A stretch of 64,000 bases of DNA, from positions 1-64,000 of the forward strand of contig NZ_BOQP01000071.1 of the NCBI RefSeq assembly GCF_018332715.1, read 5' to 3'. Within the stretch, counting starts at the first letter, position 1; every line of letters starts with the position of its first letter. The stretch is from Winogradskya consettensis. Lineage in GTDB: Bacteria; Actinomycetota; Actinomycetes; Mycobacteriales; Micromonosporaceae. A program made the position numbers and the translations under genes. The notes below the pieces were generated by a model that worked only from the letters and a program-made list of their open reading frames with translations, was not told the origin of the DNA and did not search any database. Of this stretch, positions 8,928-16,415 are shown one piece after another.

Positions 8928-9511
8928 GTGTCCCGCTCGCTCGGGAGGGGCACCTCGTCGAACTCGTCGACCCGGACGGTCTCGCCGTCGGACAGACCAC
9001 CGTCGACGAGGCGCACCGCGCCCCGGGGCGGCTGCACCGGGCGTTCTCCGTCTTCCTGCTCGACCCCGAGGGCCGCGTCCTGATCCAGCAGCGGGCGGCG
9101 ACCAAGACCCGCTTCCCGCTGCGCTGGGCCAACACGTGCTGCGGCCATCCGCTGCCCGGCGAGGCCCTCCCGGTCGCCGCGGAACGTCGCCTGCACGAGG
9201 AGATCGGACTTGCGGGTGTCTCACTCTCCGAGGTCGGCGTCTACTCCTATTACGCGGAGGATCCGACAACAGGCCGGGTGGAGTACGAGTACGACCACGT
9301 CCTGCTCGGCCATGTCCCCGCCGCCTTCGACGACGGCGTCGTCCCCGACCCCGACGAGGTGGCAAGCCTGCGCTGGGTCTCCCTCGACGAGCTCACCACA
9401 GCGATCATGAACGACCCCCGGGCCCACGCCCCCTGGCTGCCCGGCGTCACCGAGCGGCTCCAACGCTTCCTCGAAGCCGACGACACCGCGGAGTGGTCAG
9501 GTGGCCGATGA
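8924..9511 (+). CDS. idi: Isopentenyl-diphosphate delta-isomerase, type I (Nudix)
   Basis: A 195-residue enzyme that interconverts IPP and DMAPP, feeding the crtE step. The catalytic Cys motif is WANTCCGHPLPGE (about 67-79), and the Nudix-like helix holds RRLHEEIGL with its catalytic Glu. VEYEYDHVLLG is also characteristic. It overlaps crtI by GTGA, so translation is coupled. Confidence 0.95.
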   Translation: MSVPLAREGHLVELVDPDGLAVGQTTVDEAHRAPGRLHRAFSVFLLDPEGRVLIQQRAATKTRFPLRWANTCCGHPLPGEALPVAAERRLHEEIGLAGVSLSEVGVYSYYAEDPTTGRVEYEYDHVLLGHVPAAFDDGVVPDPDEVASLRWVSLDELTTAIMNDPRAHAPWLPGVTERLQRFLEADDTAEWSGGR

Positions 9512-10475
9512 GGCCCTGACGGCCGGAGCAGTCGCCCGCCGCCTGGGCGTCGCCGTCACCACTCTGCGTACCTGGCACCAGCGCTACGGCCTGGGCCCGA
9601 GCCATCACGTCCCGGGCCAGCACCGGCGCTACACCCCCGAGGACCTTGAACGCCTCCAGGTGATGCGGCGGCTCACCGGACAGGGCGTGGCTCCGGCTGA
9701 GGCTGCTGCCTGGGCCAGGCGCGTTCCCATACCCCTGGACCCCGGCCCCGTGGTGCCCCCTCCGGTCCTTACTCCGGCTTCTTCTGAGGTCGCTTGGCCT
9801 GAGGTTGCTGATGGACTCAGGGTCACTGCCCGTGATGGCGGCGGGCATACCATTCGTACGGGCAGAGCGGGGCCGGTCGCCCGTGGAGCTGCCCGCGCCG
9901 TCATGCGCCTCGACGCCCCGGCCCTGCGCGACATCCTCGAGATGAACGTGGCCAACCACGGCGTCATCGCCACCTGGGACGAGGTCATCACACCGATCCT
10001 GGTCGGCGTCGGCGAACGCTACGAGGCAACCGACCGCTACATCGAAGTCGAGCACCTGATCTCACGTACCGTCACCGAGGTTCTGACCATGGTGAGCCGG
10101 CCCGCGAGCAACGTCGTACCCCGCGTGATGCTCGCGGCAGCCGACGAGGAACAGCACACGTTGCCGTTGGAGGCGCTCGCTGCCGCTCTTGCTGAGACGG
10201 GGGTGCCGACCCGGTTCCTGGGGCCGCGGGTGCCTCCACGGGCGCTGGCCGAGGCGGTGGCCCGGACAGGACCCGTTGCCGTTGTTCTCTGGTCGCAGCT
10301 GCCGCGGACGGGTGACGTGTCCCAGTGGGATCACCTTCTCACCGGCAGGCACAGTCCGCTGCTGGTGGCGGCTGCTGGGCCCGGGTGGCCTGCCGAGCTT
10401 CCTGCTGGGGTGGTGCGGCTGGGCTCGCTGGCTGAGGGCGTGCGGATGGTCTCTGCGGCCGCTATCTCGCGCTGA
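9501..10475 (+). CDS. MerR-family regulator with B12-binding-like domain (CarH/LitR-like)
   Basis: A 324-residue protein with an N-terminal MerR-type winged helix (GAVARRLGVAVTTLRTWHQRYGL, split at residues 7-29; then HRRYTPEDLERL). A Pro-rich linker follows, then a helical bundle with the EVEH motif (about residue 180). The Rossmann-like C-terminus has EEQHTLPLEA, where CarH proteins have DxHxxG and the axial-ligand His. In CarH/LitR, adenosylcobalamin bound in the dark represses carotenoid genes and light breaks the complex. Its place in the crt operon, starting inside idi, fits that role. The Asp-to-Glu change leaves cobalamin binding unproven. Confidence 0.75.
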   Translation: MADEALTAGAVARRLGVAVTTLRTWHQRYGLGPSHHVPGQHRRYTPEDLERLQVMRRLTGQGVAPAEAAAWARRVPIPLDPGPVVPPPVLTPASSEVAWPEVADGLRVTARDGGGHTIRTGRAGPVARGAARAVMRLDAPALRDILEMNVANHGVIATWDEVITPILVGVGERYEATDRYIEVEHLISRTVTEVLTMVSRPASNVVPRVMLAAADEEQHTLPLEALAAALAETGVPTRFLGPRVPPRALAEAVARTGPVAVVLWSQLPRTGDVSQWDHLLTGRHSPLLVAAAGPGWPAELPAGVVRLGSLAEGVRMVSAAAISR

Positions 10476-10642
10476 GCCGCTTCTTGCTGCCTGCCACCGC
10501 CTCCTGCGGCTGCTTTCTGGTGCTTTCTGGTGCGCTTTCTACGGCTTTCTGTGGCGCCGACCACAGTTGATCTCGGTGGGGACGTCGGGGTGCTGGCGTT
10601 CACGCAGGTCAGCGCGCTTTTATTGGGGTCCGCGATACCGGT

Positions 10643-10672
10643 TTGGATGACGGGGCGGCCATCACGTATGCT
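10643..10672 (+). promoter_or_regulatory. Probable promoter of the tRNA cluster
   Basis: TTGGAT (10643-10648), an 18-bp spacer and TATGCT (10667-10672) lie about 75 bp before tRNA-Glu. The rest of 10476-10747 has a run of TTTCTGGTGC/TTTCT repeats after the regulator gene and no gene. Confidence 0.5.
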
Positions 10673-10747
10673 TTTGGAGCCTCAAGCGGGGCCGCCCGGT
10701 TGGGGCTTACGCCGCAGCAGTTGCGAATGTGCAATGATGGCGAAGTT

Positions 10748-10820
10748 GCCCTCATCGTCTAGTGGCCTAGGACGCCGCCCTTTCAAGGCGGTAGCACGGG
10801 TTCGAATCCCGTTGGGGGTA
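10748..10820 (+). tRNA. tRNA-Glu (TTC)
   Basis: A 73-nt cloverleaf. The acceptor pairs GCCCTCA with TGGGGGT (two G-U pairs). The anticodon stem CCGCC/GGCGG encloses loop CTTTCAA with anticodon TTC. The T arm is ACGGG TTCGAAT CCCGT. CCA is not encoded. Confidence 0.97.
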
Positions 10821-10889
10821 CGGACCGGCAACGGTCAGCATGTGCAAGAATGAGTACCAGCAACACCGAGCAGTAAAAAGTAGTAGCAA

Positions 10890-10966
10890 GGTCCTGTGGA
10901 GCAGTTGGAGTGCTCGCCGCCCTGTCAAGGCGGAGGTCGCGGGTTCAAGTCCCGTCAGGACCGCCA
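10890..10966 (+). tRNA. tRNA-Asp (GTC)
   Basis: The acceptor pairs GGTCCTG with CAGGACC. The anticodon stem CCGCC/GGCGG holds loop CTGTCAA with anticodon GTC. The T arm is GCGGG TTCAAGT CCCGT. The discriminator is G and CCA is encoded (10964-10966). Confidence 0.97.
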
Positions 10967-10999
10967 CAAAGCCAGCCGCAATCACCACCGAGCGGCAAC

Positions 11000-11076
11000 G
11001 GCCAGGTAGCTCAGTTGGTACGAGCGTCCGACTGAAAATCGGAAGGTCGGCGGTTCGACCCCGCCCCTGGCCACCA
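11000..11076 (+). tRNA. tRNA-Phe (GAA), integration site of the element
   Basis: The acceptor pairs GGCCAGG with CCTGGCC. The anticodon loop is CTGAAAA with anticodon GAA, discriminator A, and CCA encoded (11074-11076). From 11032 onward the gene is identical to a copy at 41748. The element therefore integrated in the anticodon loop and rebuilt the 3' half, leaving a functional tRNA beside the integrase. Confidence 0.97.
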
Positions 11077-11136
11077 AGCCTCTCGCCGGGCTTTGAGCAT
11101 CGCCCACCTGCGGAAACGCCGGGTGGGCGTTTTGCT
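11032..11136 (+). repeat. Left attachment repeat (105 bp), inside tRNA-Phe
   Basis: The repeat starts at CTGAAAATC in the anticodon loop and runs through the tRNA 3' end and its terminator to TTTTGCT. It is identical to 41748-41852. The first mismatch is A/C on the left and T/G on the right. Adjacent int marks the int-proximal end. Confidence 0.97.
11101..11133 (+). terminator. Rho-independent terminator of the tRNA cluster
   Basis: CGCCCACC (11101-11108) pairs with GGTGGGCG (11122-11129), followed by TTTT. The same hairpin is in the right attachment repeat. Confidence 0.85.
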
Positions 11137-11180
11137 TTCCCGAATGCTTCGCCCCGGCAGAACGACTATCCCACCGGGGC

Positions 11181-11204
11181 GTTGCTCACGGATTGCTCAC
11201 ACGG
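11181..11204. promoter_or_regulatory. Arm-type site 1: two TGCTCAC repeats, 11 bp apart
   Basis: TGCTCAC occurs at 11183 and 11194, exactly one helical turn apart. The 24-bp block recurs nearly unchanged at 32328 and 41609. It overlaps the 3' end of int, 45 bp from the left attachment repeat. Integrase or Xis arm binding is the likely role, by inference. Confidence 0.6.
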
Positions 11205-12504
11205 CGTCTCGGCGAGGCCTGTGACGCGTCACGAGGTCCGCCGCTTTCCCCACCTGTTCGGCTGCATCCCTTCGCATCAAGTGCGCGTAGACCCGTCGCG
11301 TGACCTCGGGCGACGAATGACCGAGGATCATCTGCACGATCTCGATCGGCACCCCGCCTGCCAGCATGAGCGAGCAGGCGCCGTGCCGGGTGTCGTGGAG
11401 CCGCACCATGGGGAGCCCACAGGCTGACACATGCTGCTCGAAGGCGACCGTCACCCGGTCGGGCCTGAGAGGTAGACCGTCCGGCCGGCAGAACACGAGA
11501 TCATGATCGTCATAGTCGATACCGAGAAACTCGCGCTCGAGACGCTGCGCGGCACGGTGCCGCACCAGGGCTTCCTGCGCGGGCGGGGCGAGCGGCACCC
11601 ACCTCCGGCCCTTGCGGGACTTCGGAGACTTGAACAACCGGCCGACGTGCTCGACGCCGCACACCGGGCATCGCACCTGGGTCGGGGTCACCTGCGAGCG
11701 GGTGACGGACACGATGGTCTGCCGGACTCGTAGACCGGCGCCGTCGGGGTCGATGTCTGCCCATCGCAGGCCGCACAGCTCGGCCCGGCGCATGCCCGCG
11801 TACGCCGCCAGCTCATAGAGCGCCGAGAGCCTGTCGTCGTAGACGTGTTCCAGGAACCGCGCGGTTTCCTCGGGCTGCCACACGGTGGGTTCTTCGTCCT
11901 CTTCGCCCGTCGACAGGGCTATGGCGTCCATGCGACCGACCGCAGGGTTGATGGCGATCAGTTCTCGTCGCTGAGCCGCGGAGAGGGCAGCACGGATCGT
12001 CCGGCGATACCCCTCAACGGTGCTGGGTGACCGCTGAGTCACCCACCGGCCCACATTCCCTATTGGCCGTTCGCTGTCCAGCGGGGCGGACAGCAAAGCC
12101 AGCACCCGCTCGATGTGGCTGCGTCGGATGTCGCGAAGCAGAACGTGCCCGAGTAGCGGTTTCCAGGCGTCGCGGACGTGGCCGCGGTAGTTCTTGACCG
12201 TGTTGACGGATCGCTGCGCAGCGATCAGCTCACCAAGCCATTGATCGAGCCACGTGCCAAGCGTCATGTTCCGGTCGTCGACCCAGGTTCCCGCGTCGAG
12301 CTTCGCCAACTCAGCCGTCAGGGCTTCCTCAGCCTCGGCCTTCGTCTTGAACCCTGACCGCGGAATCTGCCGGCGCTTCCCGGTCGCCGGATCGGTGCCA
12401 GCGTCCACGGTGAAGCCCCACGACCCGTGCGGCTTCCGACAGTTCTTGACGCGCTTACCCCCAGCGTCACGGCACTGGCAGCGCTTGTAGACGGAGCCTC
12501 GCAA
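11197..12504 (-). CDS. int: Tyrosine site-specific recombinase (integrase)
   Basis: A 435-residue integrase that recombines attP with attB in tRNA-Phe. A TTG start at 12504 is chosen because GAGAGGA lies 6 bp upstream and the protein then begins LRGSVYKRC, typical of AICE integrases; an ATG at 12636 would overlap xis. An N-terminal Arg/Lys-rich segment precedes a SAM-like core-binding domain (about 80-215). The catalytic domain shows Arg in GMRRAEL (about 239), HDTR (370-373), LGH (His 396) and VYAHL (Tyr 406). A CPVC pair (about 279-282) sits in an insert before the catalytic Lys region. Confidence 0.95.
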   Translation of the reverse strand: MRGSVYKRCQCRDAGGKRVKNCRKPHGSWGFTVDAGTDPATGKRRQIPRSGFKTKAEAEEALTAELAKLDAGTWVDDRNMTLGTWLDQWLGELIAAQRSVNTVKNYRGHVRDAWKPLLGHVLLRDIRRSHIERVLALLSAPLDSERPIGNVGRWVTQRSPSTVEGYRRTIRAALSAAQRRELIAINPAVGRMDAIALSTGEEDEEPTVWQPEETARFLEHVYDDRLSALYELAAYAGMRRAELCGLRWADIDPDGAGLRVRQTIVSVTRSQVTPTQVRCPVCGVEHVGRLFKSPKSRKGRRWVPLAPPAQEALVRHRAAQRLEREFLGIDYDDHDLVFCRPDGLPLRPDRVTVAFEQHVSACGLPMVRLHDTRHGACSLMLAGGVPIEIVQMILGHSSPEVTRRVYAHLMRRDAAEQVGKAADLVTRHRPRRDAV

Positions 12505-12583
12505 TCGGTTTCCTCTCTGATCAGGCAGCAGGCCACCCCGAGCGTCGCGGCGTTTCGGGGCGGCCTGCTGGTGAATGACGGGG

Positions 12584-12844
12584 TCAGGCTGACTTCGCGG
12601 CGGGGGCCGGATCAGCCTGCGCATCGAGCCAGGCATGGAACCGATGGATCGGGATGACCCAGCGGGCGCCGAGCTTCTTCGCGGGGATGTCGCCGGCTCG
12701 GATCAACGCGTAAGTGCCGCCGAGGTTGAGCTGGAGCAGTGCAGCGACCTGTTTGACGGTGTAGACCGCAGGCCCGGTCGAGCGGGGTGACACATCTGCG
12801 GGTACCTCGACGGCAGCTTGAGTGAGTTCGATGACGTTGGTCAC
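12584..12844 (-). CDS. xis: Excisionase-type helix-turn-helix protein
   Basis: An 86-residue small DNA-binding protein that likely bends attL/attR and directs excision. The helix-turn-helix is YTVKQVAALLQLNLGGTYAL and the wing RWVIPIHRFHAWL. A GTG start at 12844 is supported by GGAGG 8 bp upstream; longer readings are Arg-rich shadow. The gene ends 79 bp before int. The upstream DNA is the iteron array. Confidence 0.85.
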   Translation of the reverse strand: MTNVIELTQAAVEVPADVSPRSTGPAVYTVKQVAALLQLNLGGTYALIRAGDIPAKKLGARWVIPIHRFHAWLDAQADPAPAAKSA

Positions 12845-12974
12845 CTGTGTTGCCTCCCGTGCGAATCGTGCGGTGGGCCGCAGAACGGCCCTACGCGCCC
12901 GTTCTGCGCATGGCGGTGGTTCGTCGGGTGTCTCAGCGCGCCCGTGTCGATGCGGGTTCGATGCAGGTTGATCG

Positions 12975-13428
12975 CGTACGGCTTGGCGGGTGGCTGGTTT
13001 GGGCGCCAAGCCGTACAAGCCGTACGCGATCTACGTTTTTGCAGCTCAGGGTGCGTACGGCTTTTGGGGTCGCGTACGGCTTAGCCGTACACACGGTCTA
13101 CCCCGTACGGCTTGCACCGCCGGACCTACCGGTCGAAGAGTGCCAATGACCTGCGGAAACGTAGCTCTGCGAAGGTCGCGTACGGCTTGCTGCGCGTACG
13201 GCTTGCAGGGGTGCTGGTGGAGGGGTCAAGCCGTACAAGCCGTACGGGATCTCCGTTTTCGCAGTTCAGGGTGCGTACGGCTTGTAGAGATCGCGTACGG
13301 CTTAGCCGTACGCACAGGAGCGGCGGTGGTTGGTGTACGGCTTAAGCCGTACGCGTCTGGAAAAGCCGTACGTTGTCTGAGCTGGGGTTTTGTGGGTCTG
13401 CGTACGGCTTGTACGGCTTGTACGGCTC
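12975..13428. repeat. Iteron array: ~18 copies of GTACGGCTT in both orientations (candidate origin)
   Basis: Plus copies of (C/T)GTACGGCTT start at 12975, 13054, 13073, 13104, 13179, 13195, 13274, 13294, 13334, 13401 and 13410, with a variant at 13419. Inverse copies (AAGCCGTAC) start at 13008, 13017, 13228, 13237, 13344 and 13363. Two ~85-bp direct repeats (13007-13090, 13227-13311) each carry the same set. The last copies lie inside the helicase gene and encode KPYKPY. An initiator-bound replication origin is the leading idea; regulation of xis-int is an alternative. 12845-12974 holds no gene. Confidence 0.75.
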
Positions 13429-14523
13429 GGTGGCGGGAACATCTTCCGGCGGGCAGTAGCGCTGCCACGCGTCGGTGAACCAGTCCCGCTGGAAGCCCTT
13501 TACGCGGCCGGTCGGCTGCAAAAACGTAATGTTCTCGGAGCCGATCTCGTATTCCTTGAGCAGCACGCCGAGTTTCATGGGGGTCAGGCCGGCGCCGTTG
13601 TTGTACTCGGCCCACGGCGACTCGGTCAGGCCTTTGAGTCGTTCCAGCAGCACCGTGCTGGGGATGGCTTCGAGGTCGGCGAAGGCGGTCCGGCAGTCAA
13701 TCAGCAGCCGCAGCCGGTCCGAGTACTCAGCGTCGCCTTCGCGGGCGGCGTTGAGAGCCTGTGCGGCGCGGCGAGCGCGTTCGGGCCAGTTCCCGCCGGC
13801 GAGGTCGGCGACGGCGATCAGGGGTTCCCAGGTGTCGGCGGCTCGGTCTTCGAGCGGCATGGCGGGTTCGGCATTCTCCAGTTCGGTCAGGTTCGGTCGT
13901 AGCCACGAAGACAGGTCTTCTGCGAGCTGCCGCAGAGCGGGACCGTCCCGGCGCGACCGGAACGGCTCGACCTCCTCCGATTTGGTGCGGCGACGCATTT
14001 TGACGATCACGGCGCGGTCCTCGATGGTGTCGGGCATCGACCCGATACCGGCCAGTGCTGCCATGGCGAAGGTGGGGATCCGTTCGAGTTCCTTCTTCTG
14101 GTGGTCCCAGCGGGTCATCGGCCGGTTGCGCTGGTGACCCGCGTTGAGTAGGCCGCGGAGTTCCTCGTTGGCTTCGGCTGCCTTACCGCCGAACACGGTG
14201 TCGGCTTCGTCGAGCAAGATCGTGGGCGGGTCGACATCGCCGATCGAGCGGCAAATCGCGGCGGTAGAGGAGTTGACCGTCATGAACGGCCGATAGCAGG
14301 TGCCGTCCACGACGTCGAGCAGTCGGGACTTGCCGCACCGCTTTTCCGGGGCCTTGATGACCAGCCGGGGGGCATGGGTCCATGCCTGCTGTGCATGGGT
14401 AGCGGCGATCCACAACACGATCGCGTCGGTCGTCTCGGTGCTGGGCAGGATCAAGTACTTTTTCAGCACGGCGTGGAGGCGGTCGAGGACGGCCACACCG
14501 TTGGATACCTCAGGGTCGGTCAC
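13342..14523 (-). CDS. DUF3631-type replicative helicase/ATPase
   Basis: A 393-residue P-loop ATPase. Walker A is KAPEKRCGKSRLLD (about 68-81), Walker B is TILLDEADTVF (about 107-117), and ALAGIGSMPDTIEDRA provides a sensor/Arg-finger-like region. A DUF3631-like C-terminus follows. The start overlaps the prim-pol stop as GTGA, so the two are translationally coupled and probably act as initiator plus helicase. The last ~25 residues include a KPYKPYADP stretch encoded by iteron DNA, so origin repeats have invaded the coding end. Confidence 0.8.
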   Translation of the reverse strand: MTDPEVSNGVAVLDRLHAVLKKYLILPSTETTDAIVLWIAATHAQQAWTHAPRLVIKAPEKRCGKSRLLDVVDGTCYRPFMTVNSSTAAICRSIGDVDPPTILLDEADTVFGGKAAEANEELRGLLNAGHQRNRPMTRWDHQKKELERIPTFAMAALAGIGSMPDTIEDRAVIVKMRRRTKSEEVEPFRSRRDGPALRQLAEDLSSWLRPNLTELENAEPAMPLEDRAADTWEPLIAVADLAGGNWPERARRAAQALNAAREGDAEYSDRLRLLIDCRTAFADLEAIPSTVLLERLKGLTESPWAEYNNGAGLTPMKLGVLLKEYEIGSENITFLQPTGRVKGFQRDWFTDAWQRYCPPEDVPATEPYKPYKPYADPQNPSSDNVRLFQTRTA

Positions 14524-15404
14524 GCCGCGATCCCTTCTGTGGCAACGTGTTCCGCCCGGAACCCGCCAAGGATCGCGGCTTGGATGTCCCGGTGGATCTG
14601 CTGTGCGCTCACACCGGCGTCGTAAAGCGCTTCATACGCGGCGGCGGGGGCGAGGGCGCCCACGGCGACCATCCGGGCTACCCCGCGGGCAGCGCCGTAG
14701 AGGGTGGTGCGGCGGCGGCCTTCGGGGGCGTTCGCGACCGCGGTCAGGTGCGCGCTAAGCAGGGCATCAGGTGATGAGATGCCCCCGCCCGCGGACATCG
14801 GCGTCGGCGGGGTGGGGCCGGTGCGGGTCATAGCCGGGGGCGCCTCGATCGGCTGGCACGCGGCGAGCAGCGGCGGGGGCATCTCAACCACACCTCGATC
14901 CCCGACCTGCCGGTACGGGCGCCGGGTGATCGGGTGGATCGAGGGTGGCGCGACCACGTACCCGCCATCGGCCTTCACGTCGATCCCGAGGTGGCCGCGG
15001 AGTTTGGCGCCGAGCGGGACGCCGGGATGGCGGTAGTAGAGGTGCCAGCCGTTGGCCCCGGTGAGTACGCATCGGGTGGCGGGCATCAGTTCGGGCAGGA
15101 TCCGGCCGCCGTTGCGCGGGTCGATGTCCACCACGGCGATCCGCGCTGCGGTGCCGGTGCGGATCGCGAGCAACCCGGTCGGGACCGCGGCGAGCATGGC
15201 CCGGATCCGGTCGGGGTCGAGGGTGGCGGCGTAGAAGCCGTGACAGGTCAGATGACCGCAGCCCTGCGGGTCGTGGCTGGCGTCGCCTTTCGGGCAGGCC
15301 GGGCAGTTCGCGACCGGGCGTTTCGTACGCCCGAGCAGGAACACGGGAAGGCCTTCGTCGGCGAGCGCGACGGCGGCGGACAACAGTGGGCCGGTATCAG
15401 GCAT
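14520..15404 (-). CDS. Bifunctional DNA primase/polymerase (prim-pol), AICE RepPP-like
   Basis: A 294-residue archaeo-eukaryotic-type primase/polymerase. The catalytic acidic pair is in VVDIDPRNGG (about 91-100), GANGWHLYYRHPG gives the conserved His, and GGYVVAPPS is typical of the family. A Cys-rich insert (CPACPKGDASHDPQGCGH) follows the first helix. GAGAGGA 7 bp upstream supports the ATG. With the helicase it forms the replication module, in place of a RepSA-type initiator. Confidence 0.88.
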   Translation of the reverse strand: MPDTGPLLSAAVALADEGLPVFLLGRTKRPVANCPACPKGDASHDPQGCGHLTCHGFYAATLDPDRIRAMLAAVPTGLLAIRTGTAARIAVVDIDPRNGGRILPELMPATRCVLTGANGWHLYYRHPGVPLGAKLRGHLGIDVKADGGYVVAPPSIHPITRRPYRQVGDRGVVEMPPPLLAACQPIEAPPAMTRTGPTPPTPMSAGGGISSPDALLSAHLTAVANAPEGRRRTTLYGAARGVARMVAVGALAPAAAYEALYDAGVSAQQIHRDIQAAILGGFRAEHVATEGIAA

Positions 15405-15475
15405 GCGCAGGTCCTCTCGGTTTTCAAGGAAGGGTTTTCAGGCGGCGGAACGCCGTCCTCTTCGCACTTGTGGAC

Positions 15476-15514
15476 ACGCCGGCGGCATCGCGTGCAGCTC
15501 GACGCCGCCGGCGT
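15476..15514. terminator. Hairpin between prim-pol and upstream gene
   Basis: ACGCCGGCGGC (15476-15486) and GCCGCCGGCGT (15504-15514) form an 11-bp GC stem with no T run. It may be a weak terminator or attenuator ahead of the prim-pol gene. Confidence 0.4.
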
Positions 15515-15521
15515 GCAGCGA

Positions 15522-15761
15522 TCAGGCGGCGATGTCAGCGCCGTACGGAAACTCGACGCTTGCGGCGTCACCGGTGGCGTCGAGCTTGATGACCAGCCCG
15601 TATGCCTCGACGGTCTCGATCCCGACGTGGGACATGGCGACGTCCACGGCGTAGATCGACCAGGGCTCGGGCTCGATCACGGCAACGATCGTGTCGATCT
15701 TCTTGTGCTGTGACTTGGGCAGGATTTCGGCCAGCTCGCTGCGTAGTTCGTCGGCGGTCAC
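15522..15761 (-). CDS. Small acidic hypothetical protein
   Basis: A 79-residue acidic protein with a GTG start 4 bp after the MazG-like gene. It begins TADELRSELAEILPKSQHKKIDTI and has no motif I recognise. The tight spacing makes it a genuine part of the operon. Function unknown. Confidence 0.55.
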   Translation of the reverse strand: MTADELRSELAEILPKSQHKKIDTIVAVIEPEPWSIYAVDVAMSHVGIETVEAYGLVIKLDATGDAASVEFPYGADIAA

Positions 15762-15765
15762 GGGC

Positions 15766-16380
15766 TCAGTGGTCGGCCAGGGTGCGGCCGCCGTGCTGGT
15801 AGGGCCGGGTGCGGTTGTAGGTGATCTTCCGTTCGTATTCGGCGGTCAGGTCGAGGCCGAAGTGCTCGCAGGTCGCGATCAGGGCGCGCAGCAGATACGC
15901 GGCGTCGTCGGCGAGCTTGGTCGACCCGAGGTGCGCGGTCAGCAGGTGCAGCCACGCAATCCAGTCGCCGAAAGAGATCAAGTAAGGCCCGTCGACCGGG
16001 AAGACATCGGCCAGGGTCAGATCACGCTCGAACGGCCGGACACCGCACACGTCGCAGGTGTCGAGCAGCCGGATCAGGACGTCGGCGAACTCGCTACCAA
16101 CCCCCTCGGGCTTGGCCGGCCGGTAGCCCTGGAAGATCGGCGCCTCGCACATCGCCGCGTGCGTCCAGATCTCCTCGCGCTTGCCGGTGGCGTCATCGAG
16201 CCGGTGGTCTCGGTACGCCTCCAGCGCCTCGGACAGCTCGCTGTGCAGCAGCGCGACGTAATCGCCGAAGCTGGTGGCGCCGAGGCCGCCATCGGCGGTC
16301 CGCCAACCCTTCTCGATGTTGACCGCGCGGATCTCGGCGGTCATCTGCTCGATCGTCTTCTCGTCGTTTGCGTGGCTCAT
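15766..16380 (-). CDS. MazG-like nucleotide pyrophosphohydrolase
   Basis: A 204-residue all-alpha NTP-PPase-like protein. LLHSELSEALEAYRDHR (about 44-60) gives the ExxE metal-binding helix, and GVGSEFADVLIRLLDTC (about 92-108) gives the second acidic motif (E..D). Such enzymes hydrolyse (d)NTPs; on phages and plasmids they may clear modified nucleotides or alarmones. It sits beside a DNA polymerase, so a dNTP-pool role is plausible. Confidence 0.75.
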   Translation of the reverse strand: MSHANDEKTIEQMTAEIRAVNIEKGWRTADGGLGATSFGDYVALLHSELSEALEAYRDHRLDDATGKREEIWTHAAMCEAPIFQGYRPAKPEGVGSEFADVLIRLLDTCDVCGVRPFERDLTLADVFPVDGPYLISFGDWIAWLHLLTAHLGSTKLADDAAYLLRALIATCEHFGLDLTAEYERKITYNRTRPYQHGGRTLADH

Positions 16381-16415
16381 GAACCAGACCTTTCAAAGAT
16401 CGTTTACAGGGTTGA

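Noticed and set aside
12975..13428. Possible CRISPR array
   Set aside because: Repeats are 9-10 bp, in both orientations and irregularly spaced, some overlapping; this is an iteron pattern.
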